Of a stretch of DNA of 64,000 nucleotides, positions 16,969 through 26,012 are shown in pieces. The stretch comes from Heliomarina sp018223035 (lineage in GTDB: Bacteria > Pseudomonadota > Alphaproteobacteria > Rhodobacterales > Rhodobacteraceae), in contig JAAEZD010000003.1 in assembly GCA_018223035.1 (NCBI GenBank), forward strand, positions 248,001 through 312,000, read 5' to 3'. A program made the translations under genes and the position numbers. The notes beneath the pieces are model-generated. The model ran no database searches and was not told the origin of the DNA. It worked only from the letters and a program-made list of their open reading frames with translations. Position 1 is the stretch's first letter. Each line of letters opens with the position of its first letter.

Positions 16969-18144
16969 ATGACTGATGTCGTTATTCTGGACGGTGCCCG
17001 CACCGCGATCGGGACCTTCGGAGGCGCCCTGTCCAGCGTGGCCCCGATTGATCTGGCCACCGTCGTGACCGAAGCCGCGCTTGAACGCTCGGGCGTCGAG
17101 GGCGGGCAGATCGGCCATGTCGTCTTTGGCCACGTGATCAACACCGAACCGCGCGACATGTACCTGAGCCGCGTTGCCGCGATGCAGGCCGGTATCCCTG
17201 AAACCACCCCGGCGATGAACGTCAACCGTCTGTGTGGTTCTGGCGCGCAGGCGATTGTGTCGGCCATTCAGAACCTGATGCTGGGCGATGCGGACTTCGC
17301 TCTCGCCGGTGGGGCCGAGGCGATGTCCCGTAGCCCCTATATCGTGCCCTCGGCTCGCTGGGGTCAGAAGATGGGTGATGTGAAATCGCTCGACATGATG
17401 CTGGGTGCGCTCAACTGCCCCTTTGGCACCGGCCACATGGGCGTCACGGCGGAGAACGTCGCATCGGAACACCAGATCACGCGTGAAGATCAGGACGCCT
17501 TTGCGCTGACCTCGCAGACCCGCGCGGCCAAGGCAATCGAGGCGGGCTACTTCGAAAGCCAGATCGCGCCGGTCGAGGTGATGGTCAAGCGCGAGAAAGT
17601 GCCTTTCAACGTTGATGAACACCCCAAAAAGACCAGCGCCGAAGCGCTTGCCGGGCTGCGCCCCGCCTTCCAAAAGGACGGCACCGTCACGGCGGGCAAC
17701 GCAAGCGGCATCAATGACGGCGCCGGGGCCATCGTCCTCGCCAGCGCGTCCGCTGCCGAAAAGGCTGGTCTGAAACCACGCGCCCGCGTGCTGGGCTATG
17801 CGCATTCCGGTGTGCGTCCCGAAGTCATGGGCGTCGGTCCGATCCCGGCCGTTCAGAACCTGCTCAAGAAAACCGGGCTGAGCGTCGAGGACTTCGACGT
17901 GATCGAAAGCAACGAGGCCTTTGCCGCGCAGGCAATCGCGGTGAACCGCGAACTGGGTCTGGATACCGACAAGGTGAACCCCAATGGTGGTGCCATCTCG
18001 CTGGGCCACCCGGTGGGCGCGACCGGTGCCCTGATCACGATCAAGGCGCTTTACGAGCTTGAGCGGATCGGTGGCTCGAAAGCGATCATTACCATGTGCA
18101 TCGGCGGCGGCCAGGGCATTGCCCTTGCCATCGAGCGTATCTGA
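16969..18144 (+). CDS. Acetyl-CoA C-acyltransferase (thiolase)
   Basis: A 391-aa thiolase. The nucleophilic Cys is in NVNRLCGSGAQAIVSA, and the two other active-site regions are NEAFAAQAIAV plus GHPVGATGA (His) and CIGGGQGIA (Cys). The family covers both biosynthetic acetoacetyl-CoA thiolases and degradative 3-ketoacyl-CoA thiolases; sequence alone does not separate them here. AAAGGGAG precedes the ATG at 16969. It is divergent from the XRE-cupin gene and is followed by a terminator. Confidence 0.93.
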   Translation: MTDVVILDGARTAIGTFGGALSSVAPIDLATVVTEAALERSGVEGGQIGHVVFGHVINTEPRDMYLSRVAAMQAGIPETTPAMNVNRLCGSGAQAIVSAIQNLMLGDADFALAGGAEAMSRSPYIVPSARWGQKMGDVKSLDMMLGALNCPFGTGHMGVTAENVASEHQITREDQDAFALTSQTRAAKAIEAGYFESQIAPVEVMVKREKVPFNVDEHPKKTSAEALAGLRPAFQKDGTVTAGNASGINDGAGAIVLASASAAEKAGLKPRARVLGYAHSGVRPEVMGVGPIPAVQNLLKKTGLSVEDFDVIESNEAFAAQAIAVNRELGLDTDKVNPNGGAISLGHPVGATGALITIKALYELERIGGSKAIITMCIGGGQGIALAIERI

Positions 18145-18153
18145 TGTCGGAAG

Positions 18154-18174
18154 CGGGGGCTGCGCCCCCGTTTT
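18154..18174. terminator. Intrinsic terminator between thiolase and OmpA-like gene
   Basis: Stem CGGGGGC / GCCCCCG with loop TGC, then TTTT. It follows the thiolase stop by 10 bases and abuts the stop of the convergent OmpA-like gene at 18174. Confidence 0.8.
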
Positions 18175-19094
18175 CATTCCAGCGACAGCAGCACGGCCTC
18201 GACGCGCCTGTTATCCTCGCGGCCTTGCGGGTCGAGATTGCTGGCCGCCGGGGCTAGATAGCCCACGCCATCGGCCTCAAGCCGACCCGCGTCGATATCA
18301 TAGGTTTCGATCAGCCTGTCACGCACCGCCTGCGCACGGCGGCGGGACAGGTCTATATTCCCGGCCAGACCGCCAACCGAATCCGTATGCCCGACAAGCG
18401 CGATCCGCACGCCCGGATTCTCGGTCAGATAGGCGGCAAGATTGACCAGTGAGTCATAGGGCCCCGGACCAAGAGCAACGGCGCCGGTTTCAAACTCAAG
18501 GTCGCGCAGCACGATATGGCCGTCACGCTCGAATTGGTTCACCGTCTGCCGGGGCTGACCTGCCTCCAGCGTTGGTTCGATTTCGGCCACGGGTTCGGTT
18601 GGAACCTCTTCGACCTCATCTGGTGAGACTTCGATAATCTGGATGTAGGCGGATGCCCGGCTCTTGCTGACCAAGACGCTCAGGGCTCCGCCGTTTGTCT
18701 TCTGCGCGGCCACGTAGCGGAAGTTCCTGATGTCGACATACATGTCCGGGGCCGGGGTGATCTCGGTCCGGAAACGAAAATCGAAGCCGCCGCATTCGAT
18801 ATCCTTGCAGGCGTACAGCACCTCGTACCCGGCCTGCTCAAGCTGCGTCCGGATCGGTTCAAGCACCTGAAGCGTCGTCAGGTCGGAACTGTTGATGCGC
18901 CAGGTGTGGCGCGCGACCTCTCCGGTGAAAGTTTCCGTTGGCAGAATACCGTCACGATAGTCGCCCACCGGCATCGCGTAGTCATCAAGCGGGATCACCC
19001 GCTCGGACAACATGCGCGCGCCGACCGGCAGGGACAGCTCGATCGCCGCGACCGGCGTTGCCGCCAGTATCAATGCGGCGATCAGGCGGATCAT
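18174..19094 (-). CDS. OmpA family protein with C-terminal peptidoglycan-binding domain
   Basis: A 306-aa exported protein with a signal peptide of about 17 residues (MIRLIAALILAATPVAA). The N-terminal two thirds hold an uncharacterised region. The last 110 or so residues are an OmpA-like domain: LVGHTDSVGGLAGNIDLSRR, RAQAVRDRLI and GREDNRRVEAVLL, with the Asp and Arg that contact diaminopimelate. It probably links the outer membrane or periplasm to peptidoglycan. It is the last gene of a leftward set (cinA-like, GNAT, AhpD-like, OmpA) with 3- to 8-base overlaps. Confidence 0.88.
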   Translation of the reverse strand: MIRLIAALILAATPVAAIELSLPVGARMLSERVIPLDDYAMPVGDYRDGILPTETFTGEVARHTWRINSSDLTTLQVLEPIRTQLEQAGYEVLYACKDIECGGFDFRFRTEITPAPDMYVDIRNFRYVAAQKTNGGALSVLVSKSRASAYIQIIEVSPDEVEEVPTEPVAEIEPTLEAGQPRQTVNQFERDGHIVLRDLEFETGAVALGPGPYDSLVNLAAYLTENPGVRIALVGHTDSVGGLAGNIDLSRRRAQAVRDRLIETYDIDAGRLEADGVGYLAPAASNLDPQGREDNRRVEAVLLSLE

Positions 19095-19663
19095 CTTGCC
19101 TGCGCGTGATAGGCGTCGTTCGGGCGCATATCCGTGGCACTTGCCACGCGGTTGGACATGTTGAAAAAGCCGGTGACATTGGCGATGTCCCAGATATCGC
19201 GGTCGCTAAAGCCGACCTCGCGCAGGGCCTGCCGGTCGTCTTCCTCGACCTTGTGGCTTGAGATCGTAACCTTTTCCGCGAATTCCAGCATCGCCCGCTG
19301 GCGCGCGTCCAGATCGGCCACCCGGAAATTCATCACCAGCATCTCGCCAAGCACCGGATCGCCGGACAACTGGCGCACGGCGGCACCATGGGCGGTGAGG
19401 CAGTAAAAGCACTTGTTGATCGAGGACACCACGACCGCGATCATCTCGCGTTCAAGCTTGGAAAGCCCGCTGTCGGCCAGCATCAGGTCATTATACATGC
19501 CGGTAAAGGCGTTGAGCTTGTCGATGTCGAACGCGTTCGCCTTGAGCACATTGGGCACCATGCCAAGCTTTTCCATGCAGATGTCGAAATACTTCTGCGT
19601 CGCTTCAGGCAACGGATCGACCATCGGCAGGTCCAAGGCGGTCGGCTTGTCTTTTTCAGTCAC
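19091..19663 (-). CDS. AhpD-like peroxidase-related (carboxymuconolactone decarboxylase fold) protein
   Basis: A 190-aa all-helical protein with the CxxC plus His motif NKCFYCLTAHGAAV, which marks AhpD-like alkylhydroperoxidases of the uncharacterised peroxidase-related group. The cysteine pair would carry redox activity. It begins with GTG at 19663 and overlaps the upstream GNAT gene by 8 bases. Its stop overlaps the OmpA-like start by 4 bases. The physiological substrate is unknown. Confidence 0.88.
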   Translation of the reverse strand: MTEKDKPTALDLPMVDPLPEATQKYFDICMEKLGMVPNVLKANAFDIDKLNAFTGMYNDLMLADSGLSKLEREMIAVVVSSINKCFYCLTAHGAAVRQLSGDPVLGEMLVMNFRVADLDARQRAMLEFAEKVTISSHKVEEDDRQALREVGFSDRDIWDIANVTGFFNMSNRVASATDMRPNDAYHAQAR

Positions 19664-20390
19664 GTGTCACTCTCCCTGTAGTGCTGTGTCGGTAATGATA
19701 GTGCCCTGTCACGGTCATGCCCAGCGAACGGTACAAACCATTGGCCGGGCTATTGGCATCCGTACACATCACCGATAGGGTGTGGGCGCCGTTGTCGCGC
19801 GCCCAGAATGCCGCCGCGCGCATGAACCAGCGGCCCATGCCCAGGCGGCGTTGTCCCGGGCAAACCTCGACCGCGTGGACCATCGCGACACCATCATGGA
19901 TCGCGACAAAGGCAACGCCGCCCGGCTTGTCGTTGAGCCGCCCAAGCAGGCTGACTCTTGGGCCCTTGGTGCGTTTCATGACCTCGATCCGTTCCGGGCC
20001 GATGCCGCCTGCTGCCCAGATTTCCCGCATGATAGCGAGCGGCTCCCAGACCTGAAGAACCGTCACGCGCGGAATCGCCACATTGCAGAGCATCTCTGGC
20101 GTACAGGCATAGATCGTGACCGGATCGAGAATGGCATAGCCGCGCGCCGCCAGCATCCCGTCCAGATGCTCCTGACCTTCGCGGATCTGGAAGATCAGCT
20201 TTTGATCCATCGCCAGCATTGCTTCTTCGGCGCGGTCGATATCGGCATCGGTTACCGGGCCATCCGCGGTTGTCGCCGACACCCGGCTACCGCCGCCCCG
20301 TCCTTCGCGAAAGGTCCAAGGGTCCTCTTTTCGATAAGTGGCCGCTGGCCATGTGCCGTCGATGACGGCATACCAATCGGGCGGTGTCAT
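19656..20390 (-). CDS. GNAT family N-acetyltransferase
   Basis: A 244-aa protein. The C-terminal half has the GNAT acetyl-CoA-binding motif A, CPGQRRLGMGRWFMRAAAFW, followed by ANSPANGLYRSLGM. The N-terminal half is a divergent GNAT-like or substrate domain. The acceptor cannot be predicted. Its start overlaps the cinA-like stop (ATGA), and its end overlaps the AhpD-like gene by 8 bases. Confidence 0.87.
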   Translation of the reverse strand: MTPPDWYAVIDGTWPAATYRKEDPWTFREGRGGGSRVSATTADGPVTDADIDRAEEAMLAMDQKLIFQIREGQEHLDGMLAARGYAILDPVTIYACTPEMLCNVAIPRVTVLQVWEPLAIMREIWAAGGIGPERIEVMKRTKGPRVSLLGRLNDKPGGVAFVAIHDGVAMVHAVEVCPGQRRLGMGRWFMRAAAFWARDNGAHTLSVMCTDANSPANGLYRSLGMTVTGHYHYRHSTTGRVTRD

Positions 20391-21115
20391 GCCAGCGCCT
20401 CCAGCGCGCGCACCAAAGCCGTCCGCGCGGCAGTAACCCGCGCCGGATCGCTGCCGCGCAACACGACATTCGCGCCGTAGCGACCGTTTTCCTGAAACGG
20501 GTAACAGCCGATGGACAGGTCGTTGTAGGTGGTTGAAATCGAGGTGAGCGTTTCCGCGATATCGCCTTCGCCCCTGTCGACACGCAGGGATTCAGAGATC
20601 AGCGGCGCACCGCCGGTGAGACCGGGCAGAACGCTGGCCACCATCGCCTCGAAAACCGAGGGCACACCCGCCATCACATGCACGTTGCCAATGGTAAAGC
20701 CCGGCGCAACCGACACCGGGTTCTCGATCAGCGCTGCCCCATCCGGGATGCGCGCCATCCGCAGCCGGGCTGCGTTCAGTTCGCGCCCGGTCCGTTCGTA
20801 ATGCGCGGCAAGCAGGGCGCGGGCGTCGTCGCGGATGCCGATCGGCGTGTCGAAGGCCTCCGCAATGCAATCGGCGGTGATGTCATCATGGGTCGGCCCG
20901 ATGCCGCCGCTGGTAAAGACATGATCGAACCCCGCCGAGAGCGCCTTGACCGCCGCGACGATGGCAGGCGCGTCGTCGCTCACCACGCGCACTTCTTTCA
21001 GGTCGATCCCCCGCGCCGTCAGTTGTCCGGCAAGATGATACATATTCGCATCGCGAGTCCGCCCGGACAGGATTTCATCCCCGATCACAAGCATGGCGGC
21101 AGTCGGATTGGGCAT
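20387..21115 (-). CDS. CinA-like molybdopterin-binding (MoCF_biosynth) domain protein
   Basis: A 242-aa protein consisting of the N-terminal COG1058 part of CinA, without the C-terminal pyridine nucleotide deamidase domain. It opens with AAMLVIGDEILSGRTRDAN and carries TSGGIGPTHDDITADCIAEA, the hallmark of the molybdopterin-binding fold. In related proteins this domain acts as an ADP-ribose or CoA pyrophosphatase, or in DNA-damage and competence contexts. The start at 21115 has AAGGAG 9 bases upstream. It leads the operon and is divergent from sfsA. Confidence 0.9.
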   Translation of the reverse strand: MPNPTAAMLVIGDEILSGRTRDANMYHLAGQLTARGIDLKEVRVVSDDAPAIVAAVKALSAGFDHVFTSGGIGPTHDDITADCIAEAFDTPIGIRDDARALLAAHYERTGRELNAARLRMARIPDGAALIENPVSVAPGFTIGNVHVMAGVPSVFEAMVASVLPGLTGGAPLISESLRVDRGEGDIAETLTSISTTYNDLSIGCYPFQENGRYGANVVLRGSDPARVTAARTALVRALEALA

Positions 21116-21163
21116 GGGCGGAACTCCTTGAACGGTTATTGATCTGGGTATAGGCCGCGTCTC

Positions 21164-21868
21164 ATGCGCTTTCAAACCCCTCTTGTTCCGGCCCGGCTGA
21201 TCCGGCGATACAAACGCTTTCTTGCAGATTGCCAGCTGGAAGACGGGCGCGAGATCACGACCCATTGCGCCAACCCCGGCTCGATGATGGGGCTGGCCGA
21301 ACCGGGCGTGAAAATCTGGCTCGAACCCAATGACGATCCGAAGAAGAAGCTGAAGTACGGCTGGCGTCTGGTCGATCACGAGGATGGGAACTTCACCGGC
21401 GTCGATACATCCGTGCCGAACCGCGCCCTACGCCACGCACTCGAGGCGCGCGAAATCCCGGAACTGGCCGACTACGAAACCGTCCGCCCCGAGGTGAAAT
21501 ACGGCAAATCCAGTCGCATCGATTTCCTGTTATCTGGCGCCGACCTTCCCGATGCCTATGTCGAAGTGAAATCCGTAACCCTGTCGCGCCAGCCGGGACT
21601 TGCCGAATTCCCCGACAGCGTGACCGCGCGGGGCGCCAAACATCTGGCCGAACTTGCGGATATGGCGGCTGAGGGGCATCGCGCAATCATGTTCTACCTG
21701 ATCCAGCGCACGGACTGCACGTCTTTCGATCTTGCCCGCGATATCGACCCTGCTTATGCAGCCGCCTTCACCGCTGCGCGTGCCTCGGGTGTTGAAATTC
21801 TTTGCTACGATTGCGATATCACGCCTCAACATGTGTCGCTTGGTCGCTCTGTGGCCGCCGTGACCTGA
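21164..21868 (+). CDS. sfsA: DNA/RNA nuclease SfsA
   Basis: A 234-aa protein matching the SfsA family along its length. It opens RFQTPLVPARLIRRYKRFLAD and has HCANPGSMMGL, KYGKSSRIDFLL and VEVKSVTLSR, the last matching the PD-(D/E)xK-type nuclease core. SfsA was named for sugar fermentation stimulation, and later work describes nuclease activity. It stands alone, divergent from the cinA-like operon and 62 bases upstream of map. Confidence 0.94.
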   Translation: MRFQTPLVPARLIRRYKRFLADCQLEDGREITTHCANPGSMMGLAEPGVKIWLEPNDDPKKKLKYGWRLVDHEDGNFTGVDTSVPNRALRHALEAREIPELADYETVRPEVKYGKSSRIDFLLSGADLPDAYVEVKSVTLSRQPGLAEFPDSVTARGAKHLAELADMAAEGHRAIMFYLIQRTDCTSFDLARDIDPAYAAAFTAARASGVEILCYDCDITPQHVSLGRSVAAVT

Positions 21869-21930
21869 CGGCCATTGGATTTTAAGGACGGGTCGTTATA
21901 ATCGAAACTATCCAAAAGGATGGAGAGCCC

Positions 21931-22746
21931 TTGTTGAAGAATGAACATCGTGGCCGCCTGACCAAGGACGGGATCCGGATCTACGAAACCGCCGATTTCG
22001 CCGGAATGCATACGGCTGGCGCGCTTGCCGCGCAGATCCTTGACGACGTTGCCGAGCATGTGAGCGTTGGCCAGACGACCGAAGAGCTTGACCGCCTGAT
22101 CACCAAGATGGTCGAGGATGCGGGCGCGACCTCGGCGACCATCGGCTACAAGGGCTATCAGCATGCAAGCTGCATTTCAGTAAACCACGTGGTCTGCCAC
22201 GGTATCCCCGGCCCAAAGACACTGAAGGATGGCGATGTTCTCAACATCGACGTGACAGTGATCGTCGATGGCTGGTACGGCGACACTAGCCGCATGTACG
22301 TGGCGGGCAAACTGCCGCGCAAGGCGGAACGTTTGATCGACGTCACCTACGAGGCGCTGATGCGCGGAATCGAGGTGGTCAAGCCGGGCAATACCTTTGG
22401 CGATATTGGTCACGCTATCCAGACCTTTGTCGAAGCCAACCGCATGAGCGTCGTTCGCGATTTCTGCGGTCACGGGCTTGGCCGCGTGTTCCACGCGCCG
22501 CCGAACGTGCTGCACTATGGCCGTCCCGGCAATGGCGCGGTTCTGGAACCCGGCATGTTCTTTACCATCGAACCGATGGTCAACTTGGGCCGCCCGGAAA
22601 CCAAAACCCTGGCCGATGACTGGACTGCCGTAACTCGCGACAAATCGCTGTCGGCGCAGTTCGAGCATTCGATTGGCGTCACCGAGGACGGTTGTGAGAT
22701 CTTCACCAACTCGCCGGGCAACAAGTTCCACCCGACCTACGGTTAA
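21931..22746 (+). CDS. map: Type I methionine aminopeptidase
   Basis: A 271-aa enzyme that removes the initiator methionine. The metal ligands are visible: two Asp in NIDVTVIVDGWYGDTSRMY, His in CGHGLGRVFHAPP, Glu in FTIEPMVNLG, and Glu in FEHSIGVTEDG. The reading frame begins at TTG 21931, with GGAGAG a few bases upstream. A second TTG directly follows, so the start could be one codon later. It converges on rsmD. Confidence 0.96.
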   Translation: MLKNEHRGRLTKDGIRIYETADFAGMHTAGALAAQILDDVAEHVSVGQTTEELDRLITKMVEDAGATSATIGYKGYQHASCISVNHVVCHGIPGPKTLKDGDVLNIDVTVIVDGWYGDTSRMYVAGKLPRKAERLIDVTYEALMRGIEVVKPGNTFGDIGHAIQTFVEANRMSVVRDFCGHGLGRVFHAPPNVLHYGRPGNGAVLEPGMFFTIEPMVNLGRPETKTLADDWTAVTRDKSLSAQFEHSIGVTEDGCEIFTNSPGNKFHPTYG

Positions 22747-22767
22747 ACCGCTGACGGCGCGTCCGGT

Positions 22768-23322
22768 TCAGCCCGCGCCGTACCATAACAACGTGACATG
22801 CGTATCGCCGTATTTACGTCGGTCATGCAGATCGAACCCGTCAGGGGCCTCCTGCGGGCTACTTTCTTCCCAGACAATCAGCGCGCCGTTGGCGATCCAT
22901 CCACCGGCGCTCGCCGACGCCAGCGCCTTTTCTCCCAGCCCCTGCCCATAAGGCGGATCGAGAAAAATCAGATCGCAAGGTGCATTGGCATCGGGCAGCC
23001 GCGTTGCATCCTGCCGGATCAGCCGCGTCTCTTCCCCGGCGCCGAGCAGGGCAATGTTCTTGCCAATCAACCCCTGACCGACCCGGCCTTTCTCTGCGAA
23101 AGTCACATGCTCCGCCCCCCGCGACAAGGCCTCAAGCCCCAACGCCCCGGTCCCGGCAAAAAGGTCCAGCACCCGGGCACCGTCGAGCACGTCCAGCGAG
23201 GTCAGCACCGAGAACAGGCTTTCGCGCACCCGGTCGGTGGTCGGTCGCAGATGCGCCCCGGCATCGCCCTTGCCCACCGGCGTCAGCGCGCGGCCGCGAT
23301 ACCTGCCCGCGATGATCCTCAC
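22768..23322 (-). CDS. rsmD: 16S rRNA (guanine-966-N2)-methyltransferase RsmD
   Basis: A 184-aa methyltransferase with the RsmD opening MRIIAGRYRGRAL, then RPTTDRVRESLFSVL, SAM motif VLDLFAGTGALGLEALSRGA and catalytic motif IFLDPPYGQG. It modifies G966 of 16S rRNA during 30S assembly. Its start overlaps the upstream flavoprotein stop (ATGA). Confidence 0.95.
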   Translation of the reverse strand: MRIIAGRYRGRALTPVGKGDAGAHLRPTTDRVRESLFSVLTSLDVLDGARVLDLFAGTGALGLEALSRGAEHVTFAEKGRVGQGLIGKNIALLGAGEETRLIRQDATRLPDANAPCDLIFLDPPYGQGLGEKALASASAGGWIANGALIVWEESSPQEAPDGFDLHDRRKYGDTHVTLLWYGAG

Positions 23323-24530
23323 GCTTTCAACAGGGCCTTCATGTCGGTTGCCGGGTCGGCGATGACATCGGGCGAGGGCGATTTGCCCGCGTCGATCAAC
23401 CGCTTGCCGATCATGTAATTGCGCGCATCGTTCATCGCGTCCACGGCCAGCAATTCATCGCCATTGTAATACCAGAAGGACACGGTTTTACCCTCGCCTT
23501 TGCGCGTGATGATCCGATCATAGCCCGTATTCAGCCCGGCAATCTGCAATTTGACGTCGTACTGGTCCGACCAGAACCACGGCTGCGGCACGTATTCGAC
23601 CGTATTGCCCAAAAGGTTGCCCGCAACGCATTCCGCCTGATCGATGGCATTGGGCACACTTTCCAACCGGATGCGCCCGCCTTTATAGGGAAAGGACGCG
23701 CAATCCCCAGCGGCCCAGATGCTTTCATCCGAGGTCCGCCCAAACGCATCGGTCTTTATCCCGTTGTCAAGGATCACGCCGGCCATCTCGGCAAGCTGGG
23801 TCGAGGGCGCGATACCGACACCCACAACTACGAAATCCACCTCGAGCGTGGTGCCGTCGGCCAGCACCGCCCCGGTAACCGTGCCATTCTCACCGGTCAG
23901 TTTTTCCAGCCCGACACCCTCGAGGATCTTAACGCCGTGTCCGGTGTGGAGATCGCGAAAGAAATTGCTCGTCTCGGGTGCGGCAACCCGTTGCAGGATG
24001 CGGTCGGCCATCTCGACCAGCGTGACCTGCACACCGAGCTTGGTCGCGACCGCCGCCGCCTCAAGCCCGATATAGCCGCCACCGACGATCAACGCGCGTT
24101 TGCCCTCGCTCACCATCGGCGCCGTCGCATCGACATCGGCCAGCGTCCGCACGACAAAGACCCCGTCCAAGTCGCCGCCAATGGATGAGGGCAGGCGGCG
24201 CGGGTCCGATCCGGTGGTCAGCACCAACTGGTCATAGGGGATGACCTCGTCACCCAGATGCACGGTCTTCCCGTGTCGGTCGATGGCGGTCACCGGCTGA
24301 CCCAGCTTCAGCGTCACCTTCTGATCTTCGTAGAAACTCTCGGGTCGCAGAAACAGCCGCTCAAGCGCCATGTCGCCCAGCAGATAGGCCTTGGAAAGTG
24401 GCGGGCGCTGATAGGGAACAACCGGTTCCGCCCCGATCAGGGTGATATCGCCGTCAAACCCGTCCTTGCGCAGCTTGGCCACCAGAGAGGACCCGGCCTG
24501 ACCGGCTCCGATAACAACGATATGGGTCAT
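23319..24530 (-). CDS. FAD-dependent oxidoreductase, ferredoxin/rubredoxin reductase type
   Basis: A 403-aa flavoprotein with the N-terminal FAD dinucleotide motif VVIGAGQAGSSL, an internal NAD(P)H motif IVGGGYIGLEAAAVA and the FAD-proximal WAAGDCASF segment. The C-terminal reductase domain ends RLIDAGKSPSP. It resembles NAD(P)H-dependent reductases that feed electrons to a ferredoxin or rubredoxin partner of oxygenases, but no such partner lies nearby. The start at 24530 is preferred; the frame runs on to 24779 over sequence with no homologous features. rsmD overlaps its end. Confidence 0.92.
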   Translation of the reverse strand: MTHIVVIGAGQAGSSLVAKLRKDGFDGDITLIGAEPVVPYQRPPLSKAYLLGDMALERLFLRPESFYEDQKVTLKLGQPVTAIDRHGKTVHLGDEVIPYDQLVLTTGSDPRRLPSSIGGDLDGVFVVRTLADVDATAPMVSEGKRALIVGGGYIGLEAAAVATKLGVQVTLVEMADRILQRVAAPETSNFFRDLHTGHGVKILEGVGLEKLTGENGTVTGAVLADGTTLEVDFVVVGVGIAPSTQLAEMAGVILDNGIKTDAFGRTSDESIWAAGDCASFPYKGGRIRLESVPNAIDQAECVAGNLLGNTVEYVPQPWFWSDQYDVKLQIAGLNTGYDRIITRKGEGKTVSFWYYNGDELLAVDAMNDARNYMIGKRLIDAGKSPSPDVIADPATDMKALLKA

Positions 24531-24620
24531 GCGCCCGACCTTTCGATACTGCTTCGTCATCTTGTCGGCGCACCCTATATGGGCCACAAGGTAAATAGCA
24601 AATCCAACAGGGGAAACATC

Positions 24621-25109
24621 ATGACCATTTCCAAAGGCGACAAACTTCCCGATGCAACGCTGACCCGGATCGGTGCCGAAGGCCCGGAGCAGATCCCGCT
24701 GGCCGACAAGGTAAAGGGGCGCAAGGTCGTGATCTTTGCGGTGCCCGGCGCGTTCACCCCGACCTGCCATTCCGCCCACGTGCCCAGCTTTATCCGCACC
24801 AAGGAACAGTTCGATTCCAAGGGTGTTGACGAGATCATCTGTGTCTCCGTCAACGACCCCTTCGTGATGAAAGCATGGGACGACGCCACTGGCGCAGGCT
24901 CGGCCGGGATCACCATGCTCGCCGACGGAACCGGTGAATTCACCAAGGCCATCGGGATGAGCTTTGACGTCGCCGCGGTAGGTCTTATGGGCCGCTCAAA
25001 GCGTTACGCCATGCTGGTCGAAGACGGCACGGTCAGCATCCTGAACGAGGAACTCGGCACCGGATGCGAGATTTCAGCGGGTGAAGGTCTGCTGGATTCG
25101 ATGCAGTAA
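24621..25109 (+). CDS. Peroxiredoxin, Prx5 type
   Basis: A 162-aa thiol peroxidase. The peroxidatic Cys lies in PGAFTPTCHSAHVPSF at about residue 50, the standard PXXX(T)XXC pattern of Prx5. It reduces hydrogen peroxide or alkyl hydroperoxides, probably via glutathione/glutaredoxin. AGGGGAA is upstream of the ATG at 24621; an in-frame opening from 24258 is antisense to the flavoprotein and is rejected. A strong terminator follows. Confidence 0.96.
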   Translation: MTISKGDKLPDATLTRIGAEGPEQIPLADKVKGRKVVIFAVPGAFTPTCHSAHVPSFIRTKEQFDSKGVDEIICVSVNDPFVMKAWDDATGAGSAGITMLADGTGEFTKAIGMSFDVAAVGLMGRSKRYAMLVEDGTVSILNEELGTGCEISAGEGLLDSMQ

Positions 25110-25121
25110 GCTACCAATGAA

Positions 25122-25155
25122 AAAGGCGCGTCCCTAAGGGCGCGCCTTTCTTTAT
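25122..25155. terminator. Intrinsic terminator after the peroxiredoxin gene
   Basis: Stem AAAGGCGCG / CGCGCCTTT, with an inner CCC-TAA-GGG extension, followed by CTTTATT. The A and T runs on both sides suit bidirectional termination between this gene and the convergent mechanosensitive channel gene. Confidence 0.88.
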
Positions 25156-25169
25156 TCGGACAGGGACTC

Positions 25170-26012
25170 TCAGCTTTCCTGAATGATCGTTCTCGTCGGG
25201 AACGGTATATCGACCCCGGCAGCATCCAGCGCCTCTTTGACCTTGCGCTTGATATCGGCCTGATACTGGAAATACACCGCGCTGTCGCACCAGGCCCGGG
25301 CCAGGAAATCGACCGAGGAATCGCCAAGGTTGTTCACTTGCAGGAACATCTCGGGCGAGTCATGGGTGCGTTCATCGCCCATGATGGTCTCGCGGATCAC
25401 GGCTTCGGCCTGTTTCAGATCTGCGCCATAACCCACACCAAACGTCCATTCGGCCCGGCGGGTCGGGTAGATCGAATAGTTGACGATGGTGCTGCCCCAG
25501 ACCTCGGAGTTCGGCACGATGATCTGGACGTTTCCAAGGCTGGCCAGTTCCGTATAGTTCAGGGTGATCGTCTTGACCGTCCCCATCTGACCGTTGATCT
25601 CGACGAAGTCGCCAGTCTTGATCGGGCGGAAAAAGATCAGCATCACACCCGCCGCCACGTTCGACAGGGTGCCCTGCAAGGCCAGACCAATGGCAAGACC
25701 GGCGGCACCGACTGCGGCCACGATAGAGGTGGTCTGCACACCGAATGTGTTCAGCACGAAAATGAACGTAAAGGCGAGGATCGTGTAACGCAGGATCGAC
25801 CCGAAGAAATCGAACAGGGTTACATCAAGATGCGCATAGCGTTCGCCGATCTTGCGGATGCGGGTATGCGCCCACGAGGCAATGAACCAGCCAATGATCA
25901 GGATCACGATGGCAGATAGCACCGATCCCGCAATTGACGCCAGAAATTCAAGCGTCAGAACGTCCCCTACACTGGTGCCGTTCCAGATTTCAGTTCCAAG
26001 TACTTCTTCCAT
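25170..26012 (-). CDS. Mechanosensitive ion channel, MscS family
   Basis: A 280-aa inner-membrane protein with an N-terminal hydrophobic segment, two more membrane helices, and the pore-lining TM3 with AAVGAAGLAIGLALQGTLSN. The cytoplasmic beta domain follows, with VEINGQMGTVKTI and IIVPNSEVWGSTI. It would open on membrane tension and protect against hypo-osmotic shock. The ATG at 26012 overlaps the stop of the dehydratase gene by one base (TGATG), with GAGG just upstream. Confidence 0.94.
   Translation of the reverse strand: MEEVLGTEIWNGTSVGDVLTLEFLASIAGSVLSAIVILIIGWFIASWAHTRIRKIGERYAHLDVTLFDFFGSILRYTILAFTFIFVLNTFGVQTTSIVAAVGAAGLAIGLALQGTLSNVAAGVMLIFFRPIKTGDFVEINGQMGTVKTITLNYTELASLGNVQIIVPNSEVWGSTIVNYSIYPTRRAEWTFGVGYGADLKQAEAVIRETIMGDERTHDSPEMFLQVNNLGDSSVDFLARAWCDSAVYFQYQADIKRKVKEALDAAGVDIPFPTRTIIQES

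Noticed and set aside
16851..17267. N-terminal extension of the XRE-cupin frame
   Set aside because: It would overlap the thiolase coding sequence, and the extension has no helix-turn-helix or other domain features.
16888..18177. Leftward open frame opposite the thiolase
   Set aside because: It mirrors the thiolase gene and is composed of His/Arg/Gly-rich sequence typical of antisense reading.
24258..24620. N-terminal extension of the peroxiredoxin frame
   Set aside because: It is antisense to the flavoprotein gene. The ATG at 24621 gives the full family domain with a proper ribosome binding site.
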